Part shown: in pieces, positions 18,824 to 27,489 of the stretch
Layout of the letters: every line of letters begins with the position of its first letter
Numbering within the stretch: position 1 is the stretch's first letter
Assembly (NCBI RefSeq): GCF_000382285.1
Contig: NZ_KB907939.1
Location: forward strand, 22,083-86,082
Source of the DNA: Solimonas variicoloris DSM 15731
GTDB lineage: Bacteria; Pseudomonadota; Gammaproteobacteria; Nevskiales; Nevskiaceae
Length of the DNA: 64,000 bases
Reading direction: 5' to 3'
Notes under the pieces: generated by a model
The model's input: only the letters and a program-made list of their open reading frames with translations
The model's database searches: none
What the model was told of the DNA's origin: nothing
Translations under genes and position numbers: made by a program

Positions 18824-20668
18824 ATGCATCTGCTCTTCCTCGTCTTCCTGCTGCCGCTGCTCGGCTTTCTCACGCTGGCGCTCGGCCGCTCGCGCGTTTC
18901 CGAGAACGCGGCGGCGGTCATCGGCGTCGGCTCGATCGGTCTGTCGGCGCTGCTGACCGCGTTCATCGGCTGGCAGTTCTACCAGCTGCCGGCCGGAGAG
19001 TCCTACACCCAGGTGCTGTGGACCTGGATGAACGTCGACGGTTTCGCGCCGCGCTTCGCGCTGCGCCTCGACCAGCTGTCGATGCTGATGATGTCGGTCA
19101 TCACCGGCGTCGGCTTCTTCATCCACCTGTTCGCGTCCTGGTACATGCGCGGCGACGAGGCGTATCCGCGCTTCTTCGCGTACATGAACCTGTTCGTCGC
19201 GGCGATGCTGTTCCTGGTGCTCGGCGACAATCTGCTGTTCCTGTACTTCGGCTGGGAGGGCGTGGGTCTGGCCTCGTACCTGCTGATCGGCTTCTGGTAC
19301 AAGGATCCGGCCAACGGCGCCGCGGCGCGCAAGGCTTTCGTCGTCACGCGCGTCGGCGACACCTTCATGGCGATCGGCCTGTTCATCCTGTTCCATGAGC
19401 TCGGCACGCTCGACATCCAGCAGCTGCTGACGCTGGCGCCGCAGAAGTGGCCGGAAGGCGGCACGATGGTGACCATCGCCGCGCTGCTGCTGCTCGGCGG
19501 CGCGGTCGGCAAGTCGGCGCAGCTGCCGCTGCAGACCTGGCTGCCGGACGCGATGGCCGGTCCGACGCCGGTCTCGGCGCTGATTCACGCGGCGACCATG
19601 GTTACCGCCGGCGTCTACCTGATCGCGCGTACGCACACGCTCTTCGAGCTGTCGCCGCTGGCGCTCGATGCGGTCGGCTGGATCGGCGGCCTGACGCTGC
19701 TGATGGCGGGCTTCATCGCGCTGACGCAGTCCGACATCAAGAAGGTGCTCGCGTATTCGACGATGTCGCAGATCGGCTACATGTTCCTCGCGCTCGGCGC
19801 CGGGGCCTACCAGCCGGCGGTGTTCCACCTGATGACGCACGCCTTCTTCAAGGCGCTGCTGTTCCTGTCGGCGGGCTCGGTGATCCTGGCCTGCCATCAC
19901 GAGCAGGACATCTTCAAGATGGGCGGTCTGCGCAAGCAGATTCCGTTCACGTTCTGGGTGTTCCTGATCGGCTCGCTCGGCCTCGTCGCGTTCCCGCTGA
20001 CCTCCGGCTTCTTCTCGAAGGACGAGATCCTGTTCCAGGCCTGGGCCTACGGCCACCACGAGCTGTTCTGGATGGGCCTGGTCGGCGCCTTCATGACCGC
20101 GCTGTACACCTTCCGCCTGATCTTCATCGCCTTCTTCGGCGAGGCACACGGGCACGAGGTGCACAAGCCGCACGGCGTCGATCACACGCTGCCGCTGGCC
20201 GCGCTCGCGGTCGCCGCGCTGCTCGGCGGCTTCATCCACATCCCGCTCGACGCGGTGCTGCCGCAGGCGGCGATCCCGGAAGAACTGGAGCCGATGAAGC
20301 ACACGCTGGCGTTCGCGTCGGTCGGCGTGTCGTTCGTCGGCATCTTCCTGGCGTGGTTCTTCTTCCTGCAGAACCGCGGCTTGGCCGCCGCCATCAAGAA
20401 CTCCGCCATCGGCCAGCTGCTGTTCCGCTGGTGGCGCGCTGCGTTCGGCTTCGACTGGCTGTACGACAAGCTGTTCGTCAAGCCGTACCTGTTCCTCGTC
20501 CACATCAACCGTAACGACATCGCCGACCAGGCGATCGGCCTGTTGCCGCGCCTGACGCTCGCGCTCAATGCGCGCCTCACGCGCACGCAGACCGGGCAGC
20601 TGCGCTGGTACGCCGGCGCCACGGCTGCCGGTGCCGTCGTCGTGATCGCCGCGGTGGTGCTCCTATGA
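18824..20668 (+). CDS. nuoL: NADH-quinone oxidoreductase subunit L
   Basis: The distal antiporter-like subunit of complex I, 614 residues with about 16 membrane helices and the long lateral helix at the C-terminal end. Family signatures are LFLYFGWEGVGLASYLLIGFW near residues 142-162, KSAQLPLQTWLPDAMAGPTPVSALIHAATMV near 228-258 with the pumping lysine, and LAYSTMSQIGYMFLALG. The C-terminus overlaps nuoM by four bases. Confidence 0.97.
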   Translation: MHLLFLVFLLPLLGFLTLALGRSRVSENAAAVIGVGSIGLSALLTAFIGWQFYQLPAGESYTQVLWTWMNVDGFAPRFALRLDQLSMLMMSVITGVGFFIHLFASWYMRGDEAYPRFFAYMNLFVAAMLFLVLGDNLLFLYFGWEGVGLASYLLIGFWYKDPANGAAARKAFVVTRVGDTFMAIGLFILFHELGTLDIQQLLTLAPQKWPEGGTMVTIAALLLLGGAVGKSAQLPLQTWLPDAMAGPTPVSALIHAATMVTAGVYLIARTHTLFELSPLALDAVGWIGGLTLLMAGFIALTQSDIKKVLAYSTMSQIGYMFLALGAGAYQPAVFHLMTHAFFKALLFLSAGSVILACHHEQDIFKMGGLRKQIPFTFWVFLIGSLGLVAFPLTSGFFSKDEILFQAWAYGHHELFWMGLVGAFMTALYTFRLIFIAFFGEAHGHEVHKPHGVDHTLPLAALAVAALLGGFIHIPLDAVLPQAAIPEELEPMKHTLAFASVGVSFVGIFLAWFFFLQNRGLAAAIKNSAIGQLLFRWWRAAFGFDWLYDKLFVKPYLFLVHINRNDIADQAIGLLPRLTLALNARLTRTQTGQLRWYAGATAAGAVVVIAAVVLL

Positions 20669-22197
20669 TTCTGCTCTGGCTCATCCTCATCCCGTTCATC
20701 GGCGGCCTGCTGGCCTGGCAGGGCGAGCGTATCGTCGGCCGCGGCTTCCCGCGCTGGATCGCGCTCGGCACGATGCTGGTCGCGCTCGCCATCTCGGTGT
20801 GGCTGTGGGTGGTCGGCGACTGGTCGCTGGCCTCGGTCGGCGGCGTGCCGCAGTGGACCATCGAGTATCAGGCGGCGTGGATTCCGCGCTTCGGCATCTC
20901 GCTGCATTTGGCGATGGACGGCCTGTCGCTGCTGCTGGTCGTGCTGACCAATCTGCTCGGCGTGATGGCGGTGGCCTGCTCGTGGCGCGAGATCGACCGC
21001 AACGTCGGCTTCTTCCATCTGAACCTGCTGTGGAACCTCGGCGCGGTGGTCGGCATCTTCCTCGCGCTCGACCTGTTCCTGTTCTTCGTGCTGTGGGAAA
21101 TGATGCTGGTGCCGATGTACTTCCTGATCGCGCTGTGGGGCCACAACGCCCCCGGCGGCAAGGGACGCATCTACGCGGCGACCAAGTTCTTCATCTTCAC
21201 GCAGGCCTCGGGTCTGGTCATGCTGCTGGCGATCCTCGGCTTGGTGATCGTGCATTACCAGCAGACCGGCGCCGTCACTTTCGACTACATGGCGCTGCTG
21301 AAGACCGAGATGTCGGCGAACGTCGAGATGCTGCTGATGCTCGGCTTCTTCGTCGCGTTCGCGGTCAAGACGCCGATGGTGCCGCTGCATTCCTGGCTGC
21401 CTGACGCGCACTCGCAGGCGCCGACTGCGGGCAGCGTCGACCTCGCCGGCATCCTCCTGAAGACGGCGGCCTACGGCATGCTGCGCTTCTCGCTGCCGCT
21501 GTTCCCGAACGCCTCGGCGGCGTTCGCGCCGGTGGCGATGTGGTTCGGCGTGATCGGCATCGGCTACGGCGCGTTCCTGTGCTTCGCGCAGAACGACATC
21601 AAGCGCCTGGTCGCGTACTCGTCGGTCAGCCACATGGGCTTCGTGTTGATCGGCATCTACGCCGGCACCGAGTACGCGCTGCAGGGCGTCGTCGTGCAGA
21701 TGCTGGCGCACGGCCTGTCGGCCGGCGCGCTGTTCATCCTCAGCGGCGAAATCTACGAGCGCCTGCACACGCGCGAGCTGTCGAAGATGGGCGGCCTGTG
21801 GGCGCGCTTCCCGTACCTGCCGCCGATCGCGTTGTTCTTCGCGGTCGCCGCGCTCGGTCTGCCGGGCCTCGGCAACTTCGTCGGCGAGTTCCTGATCCTG
21901 CTCGGCAGCTGGCCGGTCAATCCGCTGATCACCGTGCTGGCGTCGACCGGCCTGATCCTCGGCGCCGTCTATTCGCTGATCCTCGTGCAGCGCGCTTTCC
22001 ATGGCGCGCCGCCGGAAGGGGCGCCGCCGCTCAAGGATCTGGGCAGCCGCGAGCTCAGCATGATGGCGGTGCTGATGGTGCTGCTGATCGCGCTCGGCAT
22101 CTATCCGCAACCCGTACTCGACACATCGGCAGCCGCGATGCAGCAGGTGCACAGCATCTATAGCGCCGCCCAGGCGCTGACCGGGGTGACGCCATGA
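20665..22197 (+). CDS. nuoM: NADH-quinone oxidoreductase subunit M
   Basis: The middle antiporter-like subunit, 510 residues and about 14 helices. It shows the conserved membrane glutamate in FFVLWEMMLVPMYFLIALWG near residue 144, KTPMVPLHSWLPDAHSQAPTAGSV near residues 235-258, and RLVAYSSVSHMGFVLIGIY. ATG overlaps the nuoL stop and its own stop overlaps nuoN (22194-22197), so L, M and N are translated as a coupled series. Confidence 0.97.
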   Translation: MILLWLILIPFIGGLLAWQGERIVGRGFPRWIALGTMLVALAISVWLWVVGDWSLASVGGVPQWTIEYQAAWIPRFGISLHLAMDGLSLLLVVLTNLLGVMAVACSWREIDRNVGFFHLNLLWNLGAVVGIFLALDLFLFFVLWEMMLVPMYFLIALWGHNAPGGKGRIYAATKFFIFTQASGLVMLLAILGLVIVHYQQTGAVTFDYMALLKTEMSANVEMLLMLGFFVAFAVKTPMVPLHSWLPDAHSQAPTAGSVDLAGILLKTAAYGMLRFSLPLFPNASAAFAPVAMWFGVIGIGYGAFLCFAQNDIKRLVAYSSVSHMGFVLIGIYAGTEYALQGVVVQMLAHGLSAGALFILSGEIYERLHTRELSKMGGLWARFPYLPPIALFFAVAALGLPGLGNFVGEFLILLGSWPVNPLITVLASTGLILGAVYSLILVQRAFHGAPPEGAPPLKDLGSRELSMMAVLMVLLIALGIYPQPVLDTSAAAMQQVHSIYSAAQALTGVTP

Positions 22198-23648
22198 GCT
22201 TCACGTCCGAACTCTTCGCGGCACTGTCGCCGATCCTGGCGCTGTCGGCGACGATCGTCGCCGTCATGCTGGCGATCGCCTTCCGCCGCCGTCACACCGC
22301 CAATGCGACGCTGGCCGTGATCGGCCTGAACCTCGCGCTCGCCGCCTGCGTGGCGCTGATCTGGACCGCGCATCCGGCGACGATCGTCACGCCGCTGCTG
22401 GTGGTCGACGGCTACGCGCTGTTCTACATGGCGCTGATCCTGGTCACGACGCTGGCGACCGCGACGCTCTCGCACGCGTACCTCGAGAACGCCAGCGGCG
22501 AACGCGAGGAGATGTACCTGCTGCTGACGCTGTCGGCGCTCGGCGGCCTGACGCTGGCCTGCGCGCAGCACTTCGCGTCGCTGTTCATCGGCCTCGAACT
22601 GCTCAGCGTGCCGCTGTACGCGATGATCGCCTATCCGGTGAAGGGGCATCGCCCGCTCGAGGGTGGCCTCAAGTATCTGGTGCTGTCGGCAGTCGCTTCG
22701 GCCTTCCTGCTGTTCGGCATCGCGCTGATGTACTCGCAGGCCGGCAGCCTCGGCTTCTCCGAGATCGGTGCGTACTTCGCGGCCGGCGGCACGCCGATCG
22801 CCCTGGTCGGCGGCGCGATGCTGCTGATCGGTCTCGGCTTCAAGCTGTCGCTGGTGCCGTTCCATCTGTGGACGCCGGACGTCTACGAAGGTGCTCCGGC
22901 GCCGGTCGCCACCTATCTGGCGACGGCGTCGAAGGTCGCGGTGTTCGCGGTGCTGACGCGCTACTTCGTCGAGGCCGGCGGCTATTACCAGACCTCGCTG
23001 GTGCAAGTGCTCGCCTGGCTCGCCTTCGCGTCGATGCTGATCGGCAACCTGCTCGCGGTGCGCCAGAACAACGTCAAGCGCATGCTCGCGTATTCGTCGG
23101 TCGCGCACTTCGGCTACTGCATGGTCGCGCTGATCGCCGGCGGCCCGCTCGCCGTCGAAGCGGTCGGTGCCTACCTGCTGACCTACGTCGTCACCTCGAT
23201 CGGCGCGTTCGGCGTCATCACGCTCAGCTCCAACGCCGGCGGCGAACGCGACGCGGATGTCATCTACGACTACCGTGGCCTGTTCTGGCGTCGCCCGTAC
23301 CTGGCCTCGATCCTCACCGCCATGCTGCTGTCGCTGGCCGGCATCCCGCTGACGGCCGGCTTCCTCGGCAAGTTCTACGTGATCACCGCCGGCGTCGACG
23401 CGCATCTGTGGTGGCTGCTCGGCGGTGTCGTCGTCGGCAGCGCGATCGGTCTCTACTATTACCTGCGCCTGATGGTCTCGCTGTTCCTGCTCGATCCGTC
23501 GAAGCATCGCTTCAGCGCCAAGCTCGACTGGGCGCAGCGCTCGGGCGGCATCATGGTGCTGCTGGCGATGATCCTGATGCTGGTGCTTGGCCTGTATCCG
23601 CAGCCGTTCGTGCAGCTGCTGCGGATCGCGACGCTGATTCCCGGCTGA
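22194..23648 (+). CDS. nuoN: NADH-quinone oxidoreductase subunit N
   Basis: The proximal antiporter-like subunit, 484 residues and about 14 helices, and the last gene of the nuo operon. Signatures are FIGLELLSVPLYAMIAY near residues 131-147, GFKLSLVPFHLWTPDVYEGAPAP near 216-238, and RMLAYSSVAHFGYCMVALI near 296-314. A strong terminator lies 23 bp downstream, so the operon ends here. Confidence 0.97.
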   Translation: MSFTSELFAALSPILALSATIVAVMLAIAFRRRHTANATLAVIGLNLALAACVALIWTAHPATIVTPLLVVDGYALFYMALILVTTLATATLSHAYLENASGEREEMYLLLTLSALGGLTLACAQHFASLFIGLELLSVPLYAMIAYPVKGHRPLEGGLKYLVLSAVASAFLLFGIALMYSQAGSLGFSEIGAYFAAGGTPIALVGGAMLLIGLGFKLSLVPFHLWTPDVYEGAPAPVATYLATASKVAVFAVLTRYFVEAGGYYQTSLVQVLAWLAFASMLIGNLLAVRQNNVKRMLAYSSVAHFGYCMVALIAGGPLAVEAVGAYLLTYVVTSIGAFGVITLSSNAGGERDADVIYDYRGLFWRRPYLASILTAMLLSLAGIPLTAGFLGKFYVITAGVDAHLWWLLGGVVVGSAIGLYYYLRLMVSLFLLDPSKHRFSAKLDWAQRSGGIMVLLAMILMLVLGLYPQPFVQLLRIATLIPG

Positions 23649-23671
23649 AGCCGCGACACAACCGACCGGCG

Positions 23672-23703
23672 AGGCCGCGCCCGGCGAAGGCGCGGCCTTT
23701 TTT
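23672..23703 (+). terminator. Rho-independent terminator of the nuo operon
   Basis: A perfect 10-bp stem AGGCCGCGCC (23672-23681) / GGCGCGGCCT (23689-23698) with a 7-nt loop, followed by T6. It is the only strong terminator seen between nuoA and the acyltransferase gene. Confidence 0.93.
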
Positions 23704-23809
23704 GTGCGCCATGACCACCGGCCCGGGCCTCCGCGGCTGGCGAGCGCCCGCCATTTCGCATAACGTGTTCGCTACACGACAAGGGGGAGCCGGAATCACC
23801 GGCGGCGGC

Positions 23810-24661
23810 ATGCAGGCGTACGAGAAATTGAAGGATCTGGCGCGGCTGGCTTCGCGCGAGGAGTGGTACCGGCGCATCGTCACGCCGGAGATCGAGCAGC
23901 AGATTGCGCGCATGCCGAAGCCGGTCGGCAGCTTCGGTTACGACGCCTGGGGCTACAACGAAAACGCGGCCAAGCTGGGCCTCGGCATCGTCAAGCTGCT
24001 CTATGAAAAGTACTTCCGCGTCACCGCGCACGGGCTCGAGCACATCCCGCCGCACGGCCACGTGCTGGTGATCGCCAACCATTCCGGGCAGCTGCCGCTG
24101 GACGGCGTGCTGATCGGCGGCGCGATGGCGATGAACCCGCTCGGCCCGCGCGCGCCGCGGGCGATGGTCGAGCGCTTCTTTCCGACGGTGCCCTGGCTCG
24201 GCAGCATGCTGACCGGTCTCGGCGCCGTGATCGGCGATCCGCTCAACTGCGTCAAGATGCTCGAACAGGACGAGGCGATCATTGTCTTTCCCGAAGGCGT
24301 GCGCGGCTCGGGCAAGCTTTATCGCCATCGCTATCAGCTGCAGCGCTTCGGCAACGGCTTCATGCATCTGGCGATGCAGACCGGCGCGCCGATCGTGCCG
24401 GTCGGCGTGGTCGGCTGCGAGGAGACCATGCCCTCGCTCGCCAATCTTTCGCCGCTGGCCCGGCTGCTCGGTCTGCCCTATGTGCCGGTCGCGCCGCCGC
24501 TGCCGCTGCCGGCGCGCGTCTACCTCAATTTCGGCGAGCCGCTGCACTTCGATGCGGCGGCCTGCAGCGAGGAGGAAGTGACGGCGCGCGTCGAGACCGT
24601 CAAGGAGCGCATCCGAGCCCTGATCGATCGCGGTCTGGCCGAACGCAGCAGCGTGTTCTGA
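23810..24661 (+). CDS. PlsC-like lysophospholipid acyltransferase (MGAT-like branch)
   Basis: A 283-residue glycerolipid acyltransferase-type protein. The acceptor motif appears as NHSGQLPLD at residues 90-98, in which histidine and aspartate are six apart instead of the usual four, as I recall for the MGAT/DGAT-like branch. The second motif is VFPEGVRGSGK near residues 159-169 and the third is APIVPVGVVGCEE. It lacks a signal peptide and has at most one short hydrophobic segment, so it is probably peripheral to the inner membrane. The start at 23810 is inside a longer open frame; the preceding sequence lies in the nuo terminator region. An SDR gene follows 16 bp later. Confidence 0.82.
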   Translation: MQAYEKLKDLARLASREEWYRRIVTPEIEQQIARMPKPVGSFGYDAWGYNENAAKLGLGIVKLLYEKYFRVTAHGLEHIPPHGHVLVIANHSGQLPLDGVLIGGAMAMNPLGPRAPRAMVERFFPTVPWLGSMLTGLGAVIGDPLNCVKMLEQDEAIIVFPEGVRGSGKLYRHRYQLQRFGNGFMHLAMQTGAPIVPVGVVGCEETMPSLANLSPLARLLGLPYVPVAPPLPLPARVYLNFGEPLHFDAAACSEEEVTARVETVKERIRALIDRGLAERSSVF

Positions 24662-24677
24662 ACGGCGGCACGCAGTC

Positions 24678-25628
24678 ATGAACGAAAAGAAGAAAACCGT
24701 CCTCGTCACCGGCGCCGCCGGCTCGCTGGCCAAGCGCGTCATCGCGCGCCTGCACGGCCGCTATCACGTCGTCGCCGTCGATTTCCGCCGCAAGGTCGAG
24801 ACCGATGCGGACATTCCCTCGTACAAGGTCGAGATCCACAAGCGTGGCTTCGAGGACGTGTTCCGTCGCCACAAGATCGATGCCGTGCTGCATCTCGGCC
24901 GCATCTTCGCGCATGAGGGCGATCGCACGCGCCGCTACAACGCCAACGTGCTCGGCGGCAAGAAGCTGTTCGAGCTGTGCCGCAAGTACGGCGTCGGCCA
25001 GGTCATCGTGCACTCGACCTACTTCGTCTACGGCGCCTCGGCTTTCAATCCGGCGCTGCTCGACGAGGATGCGCCGCTGAAGGCCAGCGAGGTGACGCAG
25101 GATCTCGTCGATTCGGTCGAGCTCGAAAATCTCGCGCAGATCTACCTGTGGAAGGCGCCGGAACTGAACATCACGATCCTGCGTCCCTGCAACGTGCTCG
25201 GCCCCGGCGTCCGCAACACGATGTCGGTGCTGCTGTCGCGGCCGCTGGTGCCGGTGCTGGTCGGCTTCTCGCCGCTGATGCAGTTCCTGCACGTCGACGA
25301 CATGGCCGACGCCATCGTCTGCGCGTTCGAGCAGAACAAGCCGGGCATCTACAACGTCGCGCCGGACGATTATGTGACCTACCAGGTCGCCGTCGAGCAG
25401 TGCGGCTGCCGCAAGCTGCCGGTGCCGTCGATTCCGCCGCTGCTGCCGAAGATGATCAGCGGGGCGCTGAACTGGAACGCGTTCTTCCCGCCGTACCTGA
25501 TCAACTACTTCAAGTATCCGGTGATCATCGACGGGCGCCTGTTCCGCCAGACCTTCGGCTGGAAGCCGAAGCGCAATCTCAACGACATCTTCAGCTACTA
25601 CCGCAAGCACAAGCTGCTGATGGCGTGA
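24678..25628 (+). CDS. Atypical NAD-dependent epimerase/dehydratase-type SDR
   Basis: A 316-residue extended SDR with the Rossmann motif VTGAAGSLAKRV near residues 10-21, DIP/VEIHKR and an HLGRIFAHE loop, and STYFVYGAS at 113-121, where extended SDRs have their serine. The YxxxK pair expected near residues 143-147 is not there: the segment reads DLVDSVELEN, so leucine and valine stand in for tyrosine and lysine. It then continues with ILRPCNVLGPG, conserved in epimerases. NAD binding is likely; classic SDR catalysis is doubtful. The gene is 16 bp after the acyltransferase and probably co-transcribed, suggesting a lipid-related role. Confidence 0.8.
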   Translation: MNEKKKTVLVTGAAGSLAKRVIARLHGRYHVVAVDFRRKVETDADIPSYKVEIHKRGFEDVFRRHKIDAVLHLGRIFAHEGDRTRRYNANVLGGKKLFELCRKYGVGQVIVHSTYFVYGASAFNPALLDEDAPLKASEVTQDLVDSVELENLAQIYLWKAPELNITILRPCNVLGPGVRNTMSVLLSRPLVPVLVGFSPLMQFLHVDDMADAIVCAFEQNKPGIYNVAPDDYVTYQVAVEQCGCRKLPVPSIPPLLPKMISGALNWNAFFPPYLINYFKYPVIIDGRLFRQTFGWKPKRNLNDIFSYYRKHKLLMA

Positions 25629-25692
25629 ATGGCGCCGGAAGCGCCGGCGACTCGATAGCCGGTCTCAATCGCGCGGCTTGATAAAGATCATT

Positions 25693-25720
25693 TTGCCGGC
25701 GTGATGATGCACTCTAAACT
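25693..25720 (+). promoter_or_regulatory. Candidate dps promoter with flanking inverted repeat
   Basis: TTGCCG (25693-25698), a 16-bp spacer and TAAACT (25715-25720) form a plausible sigma-70 promoter 28 bp ahead of the dps start. An inverted repeat ATGATGC (25704-25710) / GCATCAT (25726-25732) encloses the -10. Confidence 0.4.
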
Positions 25721-25748
25721 CATTTGCATCATTCGACAGGAGCCACGC

Positions 25749-26249
25749 ATGGCCAAGAGCAAAGCCAAGGAAGCCGGGTCCGCCAAGATCGACATCGGCA
25801 TCGACAAGCAGCAGCGCAAGGCGATCGCCGAAGGCTTGTCGCGTCTGCTCGCCGACGAATACACGCTGTATCTGAAGACGCACAACTTCCACTGGAACGT
25901 CACCGGGCCGATGTTCAACTCGCTGCACCTGATGTTCGAGACGCATTACACCGAGTCGGCGACGGCGGTCGATCTGGTTGCCGAACGGATTCGCGCGCTC
26001 GGCTTCCCGGCGCCGGGCACCTACAAGCAGTACGCCGCGCTGTCCTCGATCGAGGAAACCGACGGCGTGCCGGAGGCGATGGACATGGTCCGCCTGCTCG
26101 TGAAGGGGCATGAGGCCTGCGCGAAGACCGCGCGCAGCGTGTTCCCGATCGCCGAATCCGCGCAGGACGAACCGACCTGCGATCTGCTGACGCAGCGTCT
26201 GCAGCTGCACGAGAAGACGGCCTGGATGCTGCGCTCGCTGCTCGAGTGA
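25749..26249 (+). CDS. dps: Dps-family ferritin-like DNA-protecting protein
   Basis: A 166-residue Dps/MrgA-type protein. Dps forms a dodecamer that oxidises and stores iron with peroxide and may coat DNA in stress. The ferroxidase motif is plain: [25 protein letters not shown] near residues 43-67, with the histidines and acidic residues of the inter-subunit site. The N-terminus ([13 protein letters not shown]) is lysine-rich, which in Dps proteins can mediate DNA binding. The ATG at 25749 follows AGGAG at 9 bp; an upstream ATG at 25701 lies inside the candidate promoter. Confidence 0.93.
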   Translation: MAKSKAKEAGSAKIDIGIDKQQRKAIAEGLSRLLADEYTLYLKTHNFHWNVTGPMFNSLHLMFETHYTESATAVDLVAERIRALGFPAPGTYKQYAALSSIEETDGVPEAMDMVRLLVKGHEACAKTARSVFPIAESAQDEPTCDLLTQRLQLHEKTAWMLRSLLE

Positions 26250-26256
26250 GCGTCAC

Positions 26257-26296
26257 CGCCGCCGCCGGCCGGGCGAGTCCGGCAGGCCGGCGGCGG
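26257..26296 (+). other. Long GC hairpin after dps
   Basis: A 12-bp perfect stem CCGCCGCCGGCC (26259-26270) / GGCCGGCGGCGG (26285-26296) with a 14-nt loop right after the dps stop. There is no T-tract, so it may only stabilise the 3' end or act with other factors. Confidence 0.45.
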
Positions 26297-26355
26297 GACG
26301 TGCCGTTCTCGGCGTCGGGGCGCCCGCCGTAAAATGGTGCGGTTGTGCGCTGCCG

Positions 26356-27444
26356 ATGCGAGATCGGCCTGCTTACCAGAGTCGTGCCGCGGTGCGTCCC
26401 GTTCCCATTGCTTCGAATTCCGGCGCCGAGTCGCCCCTGCTGGCGGTGCGCCAGCTGCGCGTCCACTATCACGGCCGCCGCTGGCTGCCGTGGCAGGCGC
26501 CGAGCCTGCTGCGCGCCGTCGACGATCTCAACTTCAATCTGCGGCGCGGCGAAACCCTCGGCGTGGTCGGCGAATCCGGCTCCGGCAAGTCGACGCTGGC
26601 CCGGGCACTGGCCGGGCTCGAACCGATCACGGCCGGTTCGGTGCGCTTCGAGGGCCGTGAGCTCAAGGGCCTCGACAAGCGTGGCTGGAAAGGCCTGCGC
26701 CGTGATGTCCAGATGGTCTTCCAGGATCCGCTGGCGAGCCTCAATCCCAAGTTCAAGGTCGGCCGCTGCGTCGGCGAGCCGCTGAAGGCCTTGCACCCGG
26801 AGCTGCCGGCCGACGAGCGCCGCCGCCGCGTGCTGGAGATGCTGGAGCGGGTCGGCCTGTCGGCGGCCGATGCCGAGCGCTATCCGCGCGAATTCTCCGG
26901 CGGCCAGTGCCAGCGCATCGCCATCGCCCGCGCGCTGATCGTGCGGCCGAAGCTGCTGATCTGCGACGAGGTGGTGTCGGCGCTCGACGTCTCGGTGCAG
27001 GCGCAGATCATCAACCTGCTGCGCGAATTGCAGCGCCAGTACCAGCTGGCGATCCTGTTCATCTCGCACGACCTCGCCGTCGTGCGCCACATCAGCGACC
27101 GCGTGCTGGTCATGTACTTCGGCAAACTGATGGAGCAGGCCGAGCGCGACGCGCTGTTCGCCACGCCGCGGCATCCATATACGAGGGCCCTGCTTGCGGC
27201 GATCCCCGGACACGACGCGTTCGCGGCCTTTCGCGCCCGCGACGGCGAGCTGCCGAGTCCGTACGCGCAAGCGGTCGGCTGCCTGTTCGTGTCGCGCTGT
27301 CCGATGGCCGACGAGCGCTGCACGCGCCAGCCGCCGCACTACCGACGCTATCCGGACGGGGCCGTTGCGCTATGCCATTACGCCAGCGAATTCGGCCGCG
27401 ACGGTATCGTCGATTTCGAGACGGCGGCGCTGGCACGCTCCTGA
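26356..27444 (+). CDS. Oligopeptide/dipeptide ABC transporter ATP-binding protein (OppF/DppF type)
   Basis: A 362-residue ATPase of the peptide/nickel uptake class. Walker A GESGSGKST lies at residues 72-80, the signature FSGGQCQRIAIARAL near 183-197 and Walker B LLICDEVVSALD near 206-217; the usual proline after CDE is valine here. The C-terminal oligopeptide-ABC extension with its cysteine cluster (GCLFVSRCPMADERC) is present, as in OppF and DppF. No permease, binding protein or OppD partner is in the window, so it must act with components encoded elsewhere. ATG at 26356 is poorly supported by a ribosome binding site; GTG at 26392 is an alternative. Confidence 0.88.
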   Translation: MRDRPAYQSRAAVRPVPIASNSGAESPLLAVRQLRVHYHGRRWLPWQAPSLLRAVDDLNFNLRRGETLGVVGESGSGKSTLARALAGLEPITAGSVRFEGRELKGLDKRGWKGLRRDVQMVFQDPLASLNPKFKVGRCVGEPLKALHPELPADERRRRVLEMLERVGLSAADAERYPREFSGGQCQRIAIARALIVRPKLLICDEVVSALDVSVQAQIINLLRELQRQYQLAILFISHDLAVVRHISDRVLVMYFGKLMEQAERDALFATPRHPYTRALLAAIPGHDAFAAFRARDGELPSPYAQAVGCLFVSRCPMADERCTRQPPHYRRYPDGAVALCHYASEFGRDGIVDFETAALARS

Positions 27445-27489
27445 AGCCGCTGCCATGATGGCGCCCCCCACGCAATCAGGAGCACGGCG

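Noticed and set aside
18701..22152. Long minus-strand frames opposite nuoK-nuoM.
   Set aside because: Products are extremely rich in arginine, glutamate, histidine and glutamine without domains; this is the typical antisense shadow of membrane-protein genes in high-GC DNA.
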